64,000 nucleotides of DNA. It comes from Verticillium longisporum. Taxonomy: Eukaryota > Ascomycota > Sordariomycetes > Glomerellales > Plectosphaerellaceae. The stretch spans positions 1,302,001 through 1,366,000 of the forward strand of contig JAETXT010000013.1 of NCBI GenBank assembly GCA_019188255.1. Direction: 5' to 3'. Shown here in pieces: positions 13,201-24,320 of this stretch; the stretch's first letter is position 1; each line of letters begins with the position of its first letter. The position numbers and the translations under genes were made by a program. The notes beneath the pieces were generated by a model. It did no database searches. It saw only the letters and a program-made list of their open reading frames with translations, and was not told the DNA's origin.

Positions 13201-14558
13201 ACGCGTCGACAGTAGCCTATCGTCACTCTCTCCGAAAGTATTTGGTTATGATCAAATCGAAAACGCCGTGCGATGGATGAAAGCCGAAAAGTTCGCGCGG
13301 GCGATCCTATTTCGCATTCCGGGCCAGGACGTCATGGTCCAAGTACGTGCTGCCCTTCTATCCTATTGCTATTGCATGTGGCTGACCTGTCCGCCAACAG
13401 ATACAACCAGAACCCCGGAGCATCAAATTCGCGGAACATGCATGCTACCTCCTGATAGGCGGCCTCAGGGGCCTTTGTGGGAGCATTGCTATTGATTGGG
13501 CGAGACTCGGAGCGAAGCATCTTGCCGTAATGTCGCGCAGCGGCTACGATGACGAGACCTCGCAGAGGGTCTTGCGAGAGGTCGAGGGTGTGGGCTGCCA
13601 TATTGATCTTCTACAAGGGGATATAACCATACTGGATGATGTCCGGCGGGTTCTCTCTGAAACGAGCGTTCCAATTCGCGGTATCTTACAGGGCTCGATG
13701 GTCCTTCGAGACCGACCTTTTCCGGCCGTGACTATCGAAGAGTTTCACCAAGCAGCAGGATGCAAAGTCACGGGGACCTGGAACATTCACAACGCATCAC
13801 AGGACTTGGGCCTCGATCTGGACTTCTTTACCCTCCTCTCAAGCATTGCTAGCGTTCTAGGAGGGATGGCACAAGCCAACTACGCTGCAGGTTGCTCGTT
13901 CCTTGATGCGTTTGCTGCCTACCGCCGGGGCCTCGGCCTTCCAGCGTTCAGCGTCAACCTTGGCATCATCGGCGAGGTAGGCTACATGTCACGGGATGAG
14001 GCATTGCTCGAAAGGCATATCGGATCCGTTACAACCAGCATCGACGAAGACTTGATGAGACAAATCATACGATACACTGTTTTCCAGCAGAGCGAAGAAC
14101 CAGTCAACCACTCGGCCACGTCAAACATTGTCACAGGCATCGCGGTACCGCAGTCCGGCGACTCCTACCTCCGCTTGGACAAGCGGTTTTCGCACCTCTT
14201 CGTAGGTGGCGACGCTCAACCTTGGGAGACCGAAGGCGGCGCGACAAGGGATACCGCACATCAGGCCAGGGAGCTCAAGGCCCTGCTTGCAACGCAACCA
14301 AAAACAGCAGATCGTGGGGTGGTGTTGGAACTCGCCATTGCGGTGGTCAGCGATTACATTACACATGCAATGCACTTGAGCGAGCCTGTCGAGCCAGAAC
14401 GATCACTAGCTATGTATGGAATCGATTCATTGGCGGCTGTGGCTTTCAGGAACTGGGCGAGAATGGAGCTGGGCGCTGGGTTGTCTACAGGGGATGTGAC
14501 TACGGCGCCGTCGCTGGTCGCGCTATGTGAGAGTATAGTGGACGGCTACAAGGAGTAG
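7225..14558 (+). CDS. Reducing polyketide synthase, KS-AT-DH-(degenerate MT/ER)-KR-ACP
   Basis: Type I iterative PKS of 2346 residues from six exons: 7225-7669, 7748-7865, 7914-12726, 12783-13120, 13174-13342, 13401-14558. KS has DTACSG with Cys195, ECHGTGT with His332 and NIGHSE with His372. AT has GHSSGE with Ser659. DH has HRVNGEVIFP with His972 and Asp1150 in DGFLQ. Near residue 1301, where a C-methyltransferase would have its glycine-rich SAM loop, it reads IIEVNMDD. The ER region (about 1660-1960) lacks the usual glycine-rich NADPH motif, reading YSNGSLRDLAA near 1771, and is shortened at its N-terminal side. KR has YLLIGGLRGLCGS (about 1977-1989) and a Tyr at about 2122. ACP has GIDSLAAV with Ser2304. 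There is no thioesterase, so release must be by another route. Product unknown. Start 7225 gives a normal lead into the KS. Confidence 0.92.
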
Positions 14559-14905
14559 ATATGATATCTCAACATCCCATGCCCTCTGAGGCGATGATAT
14601 TCGTCGCCATATGGGCACAACGCAATGTTTCCTGTTGCTGAGTGCCAGTGACATCAGGAGCCTCTCCCGTAGCATTCACTATCAAGACTGTCCTCGTAAG
14701 AAGTAGAACCCGGGCTCCACAAGCCCCTCAAACAGGACTAACCCCGCCCTAACTCGACGCTATCACCACATAACCAGATCATCGATCCACATAACGGCAG
14801 CCAGAGCGCCATTATCCTGCCGAAAATCCCCATTGCTCTGGCGGAGCAGCTACAGAAGATACAAGTAGGCATTCCCCAACCCCTGTCGACATCAACCACT
14901 GTACA
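14559..14905. other. Intergenic, PKS to tRNA-Met
   Basis: About 350 bases of unique sequence holding the PKS 3' flank. No protein or RNA feature is seen. Confidence 0.5.
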
Positions 14906-15012
14906 GTCTGCGTGGCTTAGCTGGTCAGAGCGTCGGTCTCATATTCATTAATATGACTGGATCATCAGATCTAGATATCCGAAGATCATGAGTTCGATCC
15001 TCATCGCGGACA
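14906..15012 (+). tRNA. tRNA-Met (CAT), elongator type, with intron
   Basis: The cloverleaf folds by eye. A 7-bp acceptor stem pairs GTCTGCG with CGCGGAC (one G-U pair). The D arm is GCTT/GAGC and the T arm is ATGAG/CTCAT around TTCGATC, with discriminator A15012. The anticodon loop reads CTCATA with CAT at 14940-14942, followed by a 33-base intron 14944-14976 at the standard position after base 37. The mature length is 74. The U31-U39 mismatch is also typical of eukaryotic elongator tRNA-Met. Confidence 0.92.
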
Positions 15013-15903
15013 TAGGTTTTGCTCGCTGTGGTTGATTGAAGATGCACATCATGTCTTTGTTTTTTTGTTCGCTGGTGGTATTGCAAATAGGATAACCCCG
15101 AATCCAGTATTCATGCATTGACCTGTACGACTGCGGACATGCCGAGAGTCCGAGAGCCGGACACACCGACATTTCGGGTGCCGTGACCCAGTGCCTGGCC
15201 GGCTCACTGCCCAGCACAATGGACATGCCGAATGCGCACCTATAGCAGCTTCCAATGGGCATTGATCGGTGACACGTTAGATTCGCGGCCACTGATATCT
15301 TCGCAGCATGCTCGAATTGACCGTGCCATGGCGCCCTGGATGGTACCTGATCGACGCCCCTGACTCCGACATCGCGGAGACGGAGACATGCCAAAATATT
15401 CCAAACAAGGAACGCGACGCCGCCTTAGGTTTCCTTGGGGTTTCGCGGTTGAGTTGAGTAATGATGGGGAGATAAATTGACGTCCATTACGTTGGCGAAA
15501 CCCTTCACGTCCAATCGAAACGGAAATAAATCACAACCTGGATGAAGCCAATGTTACTTAGGTAATGTTGTACAAAACCACTGCTTGGCGTTTGCTCATC
15601 TTCCAATTTTGATCTCGATTTGCGCTCAAATGTGATTCTTGGGAAAGCAGTATAAGAAGATCGTATTCGAAACAGAAAAATGGCAGGCATCGGCAAGTCA
15701 AGTGGCAGCAGACAGCGGTCATTGCAGTCCGGAACAGCTCCCATCAAAGCAACACCTTATATCGCGTCCGCCTCTCCTCCTAACCAATCAGACACATGTC
15801 AGTCAGATTGATGCATCTCTCGACACCTCGTGAAGCCACTGTCCCTCCATTAAAGGGGCCGAATCTATGTTGAAGAATTTGGCCACTAGACTGAAGCTTC
15901 AAA
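15013..15903. other. Intergenic, tRNA-Met to TTL gene
   Basis: About 890 bases. Short overlapping open frames only, none recognisable. Presumably holds the promoter of the downstream TTL-domain gene. Confidence 0.5.
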
Positions 15904-17322
15904 ATGGCAATGCACGTCTATGTTGGCGGAGCATGTCCCTGGCTGGATGACCACATCAAGTCATTCATTCGGCGCCATGTTCCAGACGCCATCTTTGTCA
16001 GCGATCTCAACGCCATACCAAAGGACGCATCGGCCGTTTACCAGTTCTGCGATGGCTGGGAGCTCAACGAGAACTTCGCGGTTCTCAACGCTGCAGCCAA
16101 CGGCCTGATCAACGCGTACCCCAGCAGTGATGCCCTCGCTCGGAAGGATTACATGGCTCGAGTCATCGAGTGCTGGACGGCAAAGAGACCTGACAGCATC
16201 TTGAAGACCAATTCGCCGGCCACGGTGCGGCTTTCTCTCGATTACGCCGAGTACGTCGATGACGCCCTGGCGGCGGCAGACGATTTGATGCTGCTGTACT
16301 CACTGGAGGATAACCTCAATAAAGAGCCGTCTGATCGGGAGTGGTGGATCCTCAAGCCAGCCCTCGTAGACTGCGGCGCCGGCATCCGCATCTTCAGCAC
16401 GGAGGAGGACCTCGCCAGCAACCTCGAGCTTGCTGAGGACGAAGATGACGACGAAGACACGGACTCAGTCACAGAAAAGTCCGAGCCTACGTCCGACCTC
16501 GAAGACGGCATCAACCCGAAAGACTTCCTCCCAACGCTCTCCACACCCGGCCTCAACGCCCTCGATGCACTGGTCACGACAACCTCATCACTAGCCATTG
16601 ACCCGCGCCCGAAGGAGAAGCAGCAGTACGTCTTCAAAGCCGACGGACGCATCCCATCAGCTCAGATGCGGGAGTTTGTCGCCCAGCGCTACATAGTCTC
16701 CATTCCACCGCTCGAGAAACGCAAATGGCACGCCCGGGCCTACGTCCTCTCCGTCGGCCGCCTCAAGGTCTACGTGTTCAGGGAGATGCTCGCGCTCCTG
16801 GCGGGCGAAGACTACGCGCCGCCGTGGCTGAACCCGAGCCTGCGCGCATCCCTGACCAACACGGGGCTACAAGAAGACGAAGACATCTTGAGCAAAGAGT
16901 CGATGCGCAATCTTTGGGCTGCGCCGGACGATCTCTTGCCTGGTGACTGGAAGAACGAACTGTTCAGGCAGGTCTGTGAGGTTTCGGCAGAGCTCTTCAG
17001 AGGGGCGGTGCACACGATGGCTGATAAGTTTACGACGATGAACAAATGCTTTGAGCTGTTCGCGCTGGATTTCCTCGTTGACACGAATGGGAAGGCTTGG
17101 TTGTTGGAGGTGAATGAGACACCAGCATTCTATGAACAAGGTGTCGCTGGGTCCATGGCCCTCAACCTGATGGAGTCGGTCATTGGTGTAACGCTGGAGC
17201 ACATGGGGATGGCGATTGGCGAAGACGAGATGAGCAAGACGTCGAAGGCGCGGATGGTGCAGGTGTTGGACGAGACGGACAGGCTGGCGAAGAGCAACAT
17301 TACTGAGATCCTACCCGAGTAG
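15904..17322 (+). CDS. Tubulin-tyrosine-ligase (TTL) domain protein, Pby1-like
   Basis: Single-exon protein of 472 residues with an ATP-grasp TTL domain. Supporting blocks are the N-terminal VYVGGACPWLDDHIKSF start, EWWILKPALVDCGAGIRIF for the ATP-binding lysine region, and FVAQRYIVSIPPLEKRKWHARAYVL. The C-terminal metal/ATP block is FALDFLVDTNGKAWLLEVNE. An acidic Asp/Glu/Ser insert occupies about residues 175-205. The layout resembles fungal Pby1 homologues, whose substrate is not well established; tubulin tyrosination or glutamylation should not be assumed. The promoter lies downstream of tRNA-Met. Confidence 0.82.
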   Translation: MAMHVYVGGACPWLDDHIKSFIRRHVPDAIFVSDLNAIPKDASAVYQFCDGWELNENFAVLNAAANGLINAYPSSDALARKDYMARVIECWTAKRPDSILKTNSPATVRLSLDYAEYVDDALAAADDLMLLYSLEDNLNKEPSDREWWILKPALVDCGAGIRIFSTEEDLASNLELAEDEDDDEDTDSVTEKSEPTSDLEDGINPKDFLPTLSTPGLNALDALVTTTSSLAIDPRPKEKQQYVFKADGRIPSAQMREFVAQRYIVSIPPLEKRKWHARAYVLSVGRLKVYVFREMLALLAGEDYAPPWLNPSLRASLTNTGLQEDEDILSKESMRNLWAAPDDLLPGDWKNELFRQVCEVSAELFRGAVHTMADKFTTMNKCFELFALDFLVDTNGKAWLLEVNETPAFYEQGVAGSMALNLMESVIGVTLEHMGMAIGEDEMSKTSKARMVQVLDETDRLAKSNITEILPE

Positions 17323-18166
17323 ACGTGGACGATACAAGAGGGTAGAAGAGACCCGGCGCCCGCCTGACAATGACGACAGCTCTAAGCCACCACAACAGCC
17401 TCGAAAAATGATAGTAGCCGACCGCTCGCGACCGCCTTTTTTTTTTGTATAACCTCACGTCAGCATGCGGATGCTTAGTCCCATGCAGCGTTGTGACAAT
17501 GGGCTTTGTGTGCCTGGCCTCGCAAGACTGCGTCGGCTACTAATGATCGGGTCGTCTTTCCTGCTGATTTAGAACATCAGGGGACAGCCTTCCAAATGTC
17601 ATCATGTAGGATGCTTCAGGTAATGTAAGGTAGCAGTCTGAGTCGAAGTGAATCATCACTGTACACAGCAGGTCACTCGTCAGAACCCAGGATAGCCTAC
17701 ACTTCGGACTCAGTGAAGGTTGCGACTGGACCTTGGGTGCTGAATAAGTGCCTATCTGATTGCTGCGGCCTCAAATCCGTGATTGGCTGAGGGCCATATA
17801 GCGAAAGCTGTGGCTTGCTTGCGTATCGCCAAGGGACTGTCGGTAAAATGCCAGACAGGGTCCGGTTGGCGGCGTAGGCTTCTACTGCGGGCGCGGCCTG
17901 TCTTGCATGCATGGCAGACCGGGACAATCCTCTATGAAGGACGACATGGCATCGCCTACCGGACATGGAGGTAGTACGCTTGGTATCTCCGAATGCGCCT
18001 ATATGAATCCTTCGACGAACCAGCTTTCATTCAATTCATCAACTTTTACGATCTTCATACCATCTCCAGCGCGTCATCCCCAGCTATCGAATACATCGAT
18101 ATTCAAACCAAGGCTGTATCGTTGAAGACAAGTCGGATCAATCATAGAAATCCACGAGTTAAAGCC
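17323..18166. other. Intergenic, TTL gene to SDR gene
   Basis: About 840 bases with a T11 run near 17440. Small frames on both strands have no coding character. Holds a 3' UTR and the SDR promoter. Confidence 0.5.
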
Positions 18167-19449
18167 ATGACTACACTTCGCAGAAGTACATTTCTTCCGT
18201 ACAAAGCTACTTTGACTGAGGAGAACCTCCCCGATCAGTCTGGCAAGGTAGGCTTCTGACTCTACTCGGTATTTCCTTTTGCCAATGAAACAGGTCTTCA
18301 TTGTCACCGGCGGCAACAGTGGCGTTGGGAAAGAATTGGTCAAAATCCTCTATCAGCACAATGCTCGAGTCTGGATAGCGACACGCTCCAAGGAGCGCAC
18401 CGATGAGGCCATTGCCGAGATTAAGAAGGCTCACCCCAAGTCTCAAGGCCAGTTCCTCTTCCTCAAGCTTGTGCTTGACGACCTTACGACGATCAAGCAG
18501 TCAGCATCTCAGTTTACCTCTCAAGAAACGCGTCTCGATGTCATCTGGAACAATGCAGGCGTCATGCTAACCAGCGGAAGGCTCCAAGACCGCCCAGGGC
18601 TTTGAGTTGCAGCTCGGTGTCAACTCGCTGGCTCACTTCCTGTTCATCAAGTTCTTGACGCCGCTACTTCAAGAGACTGCCAAAACTGCACCACCGCGAA
18701 GTGTCCGTATTGTATGGGTGTCCTCCATGTCAGCTGACTTTGCACCCAAGCCGGCCATTGACTTTGGCAACATGGACTATCACAAGGAAGAGGACAACAT
18801 GACGAAATATAATCGGTCGAAAGTTGGCAACTTGATCCATGCCGCTGAGTTTGACAGACGATTTCCGGAGAGCAACATTGTCAGTGTGGTAAGTCCATAA
18901 ACTCACTCTGCAACGCGTCTATCATCGTCTTCTGACAGTACCATCAAGTCCTTGAATCCAGGACTCTTGAAGACCAACCTACAGCGGAACTTTGGTGCCG
19001 CTCAAAAGTTCCAGGTTGTAAGTTATACTTTGATCAAGCCTCTCAGTCCTCAGTCTGCTCATCTATGCCTGTTGTTTTCTTTTGTAAACAACAAGCTGGA
19101 GGCGCATGATTTCTCGGCATCGTCCGCAGTCCCGGAGCTTTGTTGAACGCGGTTCTCTTGCAATCATATATCATTGGCTGACCTTTAATAGAAACTCGTG
19201 GGAAAGCCTGCCAAGTATGGAGCGTACACTGAATTGTTTGCGGGCCTTGACTCTTCAATCACGTCCAAGGACAAGTGGAGTAAGTGGTGAACAGTGTGAT
19301 ACTCCTTGCAATCACAGCTCTCTTGATGCTGACTGTTATCAGTCACTCCATTCGGGAGGCGAGAGGAGCCCCGAGCGGACATCGTCGAACCTGAGCTGGG
19401 GAAAAGGTACTGGGACTGGTGCAAGGATCAGGTCAGGTCCTTTCTCTAG
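18167..19449 (+). pseudogene. Short-chain dehydrogenase (retinol-dehydrogenase-like) with one frameshift
   Basis: Exons 18167-18247, 18294-18888, 18949-19017, 19192-19279 and 19343-19449 rebuild a complete SDR of about 312 residues except for one extra base near 18569-18570. NAD(P)-binding TGGNSGVGK, NNAG, VSSMS and the catalytic YNRSK are all intact, as is a normal C-terminus ending RYWDWCKDQVRSFL. Upstream of the shift the frame runs on to a TGA after RPGL; downstream the frame with FELQLGVNSLAHFLF continues. Reading with one base fewer restores a family-typical stretch. All splice sites remain good, so this is either a very recent pseudogene or an assembly or sequencing error. Substrate unknown. 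It is the only oxidoreductase near the PKS. Confidence 0.82.
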
Positions 19450-19788
19450 CCCGAAGCCTGAAAGGAAGCAGGCCAAGTATGAAGAATAGGTGAGGGCGAT
19501 GAGCTGTTAAGAGATGACAATCAAGTAATTTTTACGTACATTTTCAGGAAAGTCATCCGGCTTTCTATGGTTGCCCGGAGTCTAGTTGCTCGGCGTGGTC
19601 AGTAATTTTTGTACTATTCTGTTATTTGAACATCCCAATACCGTGAAGTATTTGACCGTGTTCAAGAACCGCGTATTGACAATAGACTGAAAGACCGAAG
19701 TGTTTCTATCGCCTGTAGCACCTCCCCCCTACATCACAACTCCAAAACTAGCAAAACTCATTGGCGCCGTGTAACGCCATGTCTGATG
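19450..19788. other. Intergenic, SDR to tRNA-Glu
   Basis: About 340 bases; nothing recognisable beyond the 3' flank of the SDR gene. Confidence 0.5.
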
Positions 19789-19860
19789 TTCCGAACCAGG
19801 GAATGGAACCCTGAGCCTGACGGTGAGAGCGTCAAATGTTAGCCATTACACCCGTTCGGA
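19789..19860 (-). tRNA. tRNA-Glu (CTC)
   Basis: On the minus strand the acceptor stem pairs TCCGAAC with GTTCGGA. The anticodon stem is GACG/CGTC around the loop CTCTCAC with anticodon CTC. The T loop is TTCCATT between CAGGG and CCCTG, and the discriminator is A. There is no intron and the length is 72. Confidence 0.92.
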
Positions 19861-21138
19861 TTGGTGTGTGGCAGGCGTGGACTGCTAGTTCACAAAGTGT
19901 GGACACGGGTATGGAGCTGTGGTGGGGGTGAACCTTGCCTGTGCTGGCGTATCAAGTTTCTGCCCATCCGTTATGTCAAGGTATGAAACTCATGTCAGGC
20001 AATCGACTGAACAGTGTTGAGATCAGAGCGCAAGGCAGTGAATCAAATTATGAGACGTGGGTTCATGCTCCCACATGCATGTGAGAGAGTGAGCAAGTCC
20101 AAGCTACAGCTTGACTGAATATTCTCTCTCGAATTACAAATGATGGTTTTCGGAACAGACGACGTCGTTCAATGCGAAACTAATCACAAGCCACCTTGCT
20201 TCGACGGCGTCCACGGCCAATGCCTTCGTAATGCAATAACTTATGTACCTGATTAATCACGCACGCCTCAAACAAGTGTAGAGACATGCCGTAGATCCTG
20301 ACTTGATTTTGGTCTCTTGGTGACCGAATGCATTCCTATTGATAGACACAAAAGCCAGCATCGACCGTGAGGCATCACAGACAGAACTTTCATCAACCGA
20401 GCTACCGAAGGTCGAGGCTTTGAGAGGCAGTGAAGAGTCTTGGCAGTTCCGGCAGTTGCAGCTCAGACTTGGCCTTGATGTTCCCTTTAACCATAGTAGG
20501 AAGGAGCCGGCGATCTCCCCATGGGTAAGACATCGGTGCTACATGGAACGCAGATAATCTCATCGCAACCTTAGATACCTGAGCACCAGCTAGCCATTCG
20601 GAGTAATTTCGCCAAAGAGAAGGTCAATCGCCACTGAGCCAATAATACCACAATGATACAGGATGTATGCCGTACAGACAGCGATTCTGTTGCAATGCCG
20701 GCGGGGTGCCATGCCAAGATGATTCGACATTGTGGGCTACGCCCATTCGGGCAGCTCGGCCAGGTACCCGCTGAGAAACGCAACGTGATCTGCGCCGCCG
20801 AATGATCTCCTGCCCTATACTAACTACTTCCCCGCGGACAGTGACACGCTCGCAAAGCGGCAGTTCCCATCTTTGCATGAGCACGTTTTCAGGTCCGTTG
20901 CACTTTAGGCAGCTGGAGGCATTCAGCTGAACTGCACGTCAACCTTCACCTCAATGGCGCACATCACTGCCTTTGTGACAATATCGGGAAGGAGGATCTT
21001 CGAACGGGATGTTGATGGGTAATAAATAAGGCTTGACTACCGTCGGGTACTCCCGAATACCCTTGAAACTTGTTACTCGCACCATTGCTGGTCTGAACTC
21101 CTCTATCTCTGGGACAGCCCTGTATCATCGCCATTGCT
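19861..21138. other. Intergenic, tRNA-Glu to aminopeptidase
   Basis: About 1.28 kb with only short frames and no recognisable protein. An AATAAATAAGG stretch near 21022, about 115 bases before the aminopeptidase start, is a plausible TATA-like element. Confidence 0.5.
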
Positions 21139-22528
21139 ATGCATCTCCAAACCGCCCTTGCCGTTTTGGCTTCTGCTGCTCACCTTGCCTCTGCTGCTCC
21201 CGCTGCTGAGAGCAACAAGCAGAATGCTCCTCTGAGGCTCATCAAGACTTCTGAAGAAGATCCCGGTCGATGGGTGACTGAAGAAGAGAAGGCGAAGTTG
21301 GTACTCGGCTCCAAGCGCATCAACTTCATCGACATCACCGACATCCAGGTACGAGAAACAATGCCAACATTTGAAAGGCTTGAATTGACCCTGGTAGGAT
21401 GAGGCTGTGCTCTCCGTTCTCTCGACGCCTCCTTCGGAATCTTCCCTCGAGGCCCGTCAGGTCAGGTACCCGACGACCTTGACGCACGTTGCTGAAGCCA
21501 ATGCCTTGATTGCCGGAGTTTCCAACACTAGGCCCCAGAGCTGGCTTCAGACTTTGACCAAGTAAGACCATGACTTGGTTTTCTGCGTGCTTTGATCCGA
21601 TACATCGTTACTCACAGACCAAAGCTTCCAAAACCGCCACTACCAGTCGACATATGGCACCCAAGCCAGCACCTGGCTCTTCAACCAGGTCACAACGGTT
21701 GCGGCCGCCAACCCAGCTATCACTGTTCGTCGCTTTACGCACAGCTTCAACCAGCCGTCAATCATTGCCCGCATCCCGGGCACCAGCCCCAACCTCGGTA
21801 AGTCACTTGACTGCATGACTTCTCACAAGCACTTACATCATGTAGTGATCGTTGGGGCGCACTACGACTCGACTGCTGGGTCCAGCACTGCCCGCGCCCC
21901 TGGAGCTGATGACAACGGCACGGGTAGCGTCAACACCCTCGAGGCGCTTCGCATCCTTGCCAACTCCGGCTTCAAGCCCAAGAACACCCTCGAGTTCCAC
22001 TGGTATGGTGGTGAGGAGGGTGGTCTTCTCGGATCGCAAGCAGTCTTCCGCAACTATGCCTCCACCGGCGCCACCGTCCTGGCCATGCTCAACCAGGACA
22101 TGACCGGCTACTCGCCCGGCGGCCGCCCTGTCGTCTTCAGCGACTATGTCGATGCCTCGTTGAGCTCCTATGTTACCCTCATCGCCCGCCAGTACACTGG
22201 CCTGACCACTGGTACCTCTCGCTGCGGCTACGGCTGCTCTGACCACGCCAGCGCTCGTGCTGCCGGTTTCCGTAAGTTCAACGTGCGCTGTTTCAGGAAT
22301 ATTGATTTTGACGCTTTGCAGCCGCGGCCTTCGTCGCTTCGGAGCCATTCGCCTCCTCCAACCCCAACATCCACTCTTCGCGCGATGTGAGTCTCCAATC
22401 TGTCCACGATATTCGTTCCGTCTTGGATCTAATGCTTGATATAGACCTATGCAAGCATCCAGTGGGCCTCTGTCCTTCGCCACTCCAAGTTCACCGTCGG
22501 TTTCCTCGTTGAGGCCTCATACCTTTGA
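21139..22528 (+). CDS. Secreted M28 leucine aminopeptidase (Lap1-like)
   Basis: Extracellular zinc aminopeptidase removing N-terminal residues from peptides. Six exons, 21139-21348, 21398-21561, 21625-21797, 21846-22271, 22322-22386 and 22445-22528, give 373 residues. A signal peptide of about 19 residues is followed by a propeptide region (residues about 20-90). The di-zinc ligands are all present: His in GAHYDS, Asp in ADDNGTG, Glu pair in YGGEEGG, Asp in NQDMTGY and His in SDHASA. The size and layout match fungal M28E enzymes. Five introns, all with GT/AG ends and in-frame joins. It looks functional. Confidence 0.9.
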
Positions 22529-23026
22529 ATGGGATATGGACTGGACCTGGCCGTTGAACATGGATGGTTCCGTTCAACTTGTAGGCTTACTCGGTTCCTA
22601 GAGAAACGATTCGAGGTAAAGTCAAATGAGAACTTCTGTATTACCACAAATCCTTATGAAGCCTCGTTCAAGTTGTACCACGTTTTTGATATCCCATTGT
22701 GCCTCACAGTGTGCTCGAACTCCCCTTGTAGGATCACAGTAAAACACCAAAGATCAGATTGAAACACTGTTATGTCCAGTGTTGGCTGCCAAATCAGGCG
22801 GCGCTTGGTAAGACACCAGATCCTGATAAGATGGTACTCCACTCATGTTATCTCGCAACTGACGACCCTGGCACGTGGGACTTCGCGATCCCTCCTTTCA
22901 ACAGAGGCAATTCATTTCTACTCGTAGACGTTCACTCGGCTCATTCACTCACCCACCCTGAGGCGTGTCCCGTGACGCCAATGACCGTGAGGCCAGATGC
23001 CTGTACATGAACATACAAAACGCAAA
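22529..23026. other. Intergenic, aminopeptidase to 5S rRNA
   Basis: About 500 bases. Open frames such as 22759-23010 lack recognisable character. Nothing else seen. Confidence 0.5.
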
Positions 23027-23145
23027 ACATACAACACCGGGGATTCGCTAGTGGTCACCCACCTAACTACTAGTCCGGCCCTTACTAGTTTATCGCTGGG
23101 AGAGCGGACGGGATCCCGAGTTTTCCAGTAGGTATGGTCGTATGT
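23027..23145 (-). rRNA. 5S ribosomal RNA, dispersed copy
   Basis: The minus strand reads ACATACGACCATA at its 5' end and ends GAATCCCCGGTGTTGTATGT. The termini pair into helix I, and the internal words GGATCCCGTCCGCTCT and GGTGGGTGACCAC are diagnostic of eukaryotic 5S rRNA. The length of about 119 is right. A single dispersed 5S gene is typical of filamentous ascomycetes. Whether this copy is active or a variant or pseudo copy cannot be told here. Confidence 0.9.
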
Positions 23146-23409
23146 GTTAGGTCTGGGTTGAAAGGGTGTTTAAGAGGGGTCTGGTAGATTCACTCTAAAG
23201 GGGATTATCATGACTCTGGTGCCGACATCGCATGATAACGCAACAAGCATGAAAATGTATTGATCTAAGGCCAAAGCCTGGCTGCAGCTTCATCTTACAT
23301 GCTAGAGCTACCATAGGCGTGTCTAAGTTGCGCTGAGTACGGTATAAGAAGGATGTGCATGGCAATTTGTACTTTTAGGGGGTTCTGCCACAGGTACCAT
23401 CACCCCCTT

Positions 23410-23842
23410 TTAGTTCACGGAAGCTTGTGAAAGTCCCTGAATGATGTTCCCGCCGTCAAATAATCCACCATTTGCGGCAATTGCACGGCACAGAGACTTC
23501 CCACGTTCGATAACGTTGGCATCACATTCCAAGTTCGACTGCTCGATACAGCTTAAGGATCCGCCGCCTGGCTACGAGTCAGCCGCATGTTGCTACCATA
23601 TTTCTTGCATCATTTGACTTACAATCATTACCACCGGGGACACAACGGCCGGTCGCGCCAGACTGACTGGTGCAGGTGTCCTGCTTCAAGTTGGTGTTGG
23701 CAACACAGCAAGCGCCAGAAGGAACAGGCCGATTAGCATTCTGCCGTTGAACGAGAGCACTGCCGGATACGTTGATGTCGGTGACACGAGCGCAGGCCAC
23801 GGTGGCCAAGCCTAGTAGAGCGGTGGCGAGAGAGAAGCGCAT
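23410..23842 (-). CDS. Small secreted cysteine-rich protein (candidate effector)
   Basis: Exons 23842-23623 and 23567-23410 (minus strand) give 125 residues. The 55-base intron has a GTAAGT donor and a CCAG acceptor; without splicing the frame stops earlier at 23579. Splicing adds a cysteine-containing C-terminal half, so the two-exon model is preferred. A signal peptide of about 18 residues ends near VACA. The mature part has eight cysteines: a CC pair then six singles, including NDC at the splice junction. No known domain is recognised. Its start lies 188 bases from the left end of the RIP-degraded LTR element, so the transposon occupies its upstream region. An effector role is inference from size, secretion signal, cysteines and context. 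Confidence 0.7.
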
Positions 23843-24030
23843 TTTCAGTGTGGACCGGTGGTGCGTAATGTTTCGAAAAATGGAGCTAATAAGGAGTGAG
23901 AAAGGCTGACAACAGTGCTGATAATACCGACCAGCGGAAGACGAATAGAATGCAGTACAGAAGGGTGAATAATGAGTTGCGGGGTGAAGCTATTGAGCTG
24001 CGACGAGCAGCTCGAATATTTATCCTAAAT

Positions 24031-24320
24031 TGTTGAGAGGGCTTTACTGCTTATGTGAACCCTAATCCAGTACTTCCGCTATGCTTGCGAGCTCTGAATA
24101 GGTAGGGTATCTGATAAGTCTTATAATAGTTAATTCTTATATATAATTCTTATCTACTTCTCTAAGTTACTGCTACCTACGTAAGTTAGATATACCTATC
24201 TACTCTTAGCGATTACGTAAGCCGTAGTTTACGTGCTCCTAAGAGTAGTAGATCCTAGATATCCTAGATACCTTAGATATCGCTATCCTAACTATAGAGT
24301 TCCCTAATATTAATTTAATA
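24031..24320 (-). repeat. Left LTR of old element
   Basis: Begins TGTTGAGAGGGCTTTACTGC and ends AATTTAATA where the partner has GGTTCAACA, a C-to-T and G-to-A change typical of RIP. The outer part (to about 24110) is much less mutated than the inner part. Confidence 0.88.

Noticed and set aside
18895..18937. Alternative acceptor at GACAG for the third SDR exon
   Set aside because: It puts the exon out of frame; the CAAG acceptor at 18948 gives SLNPGLLKT as expected.
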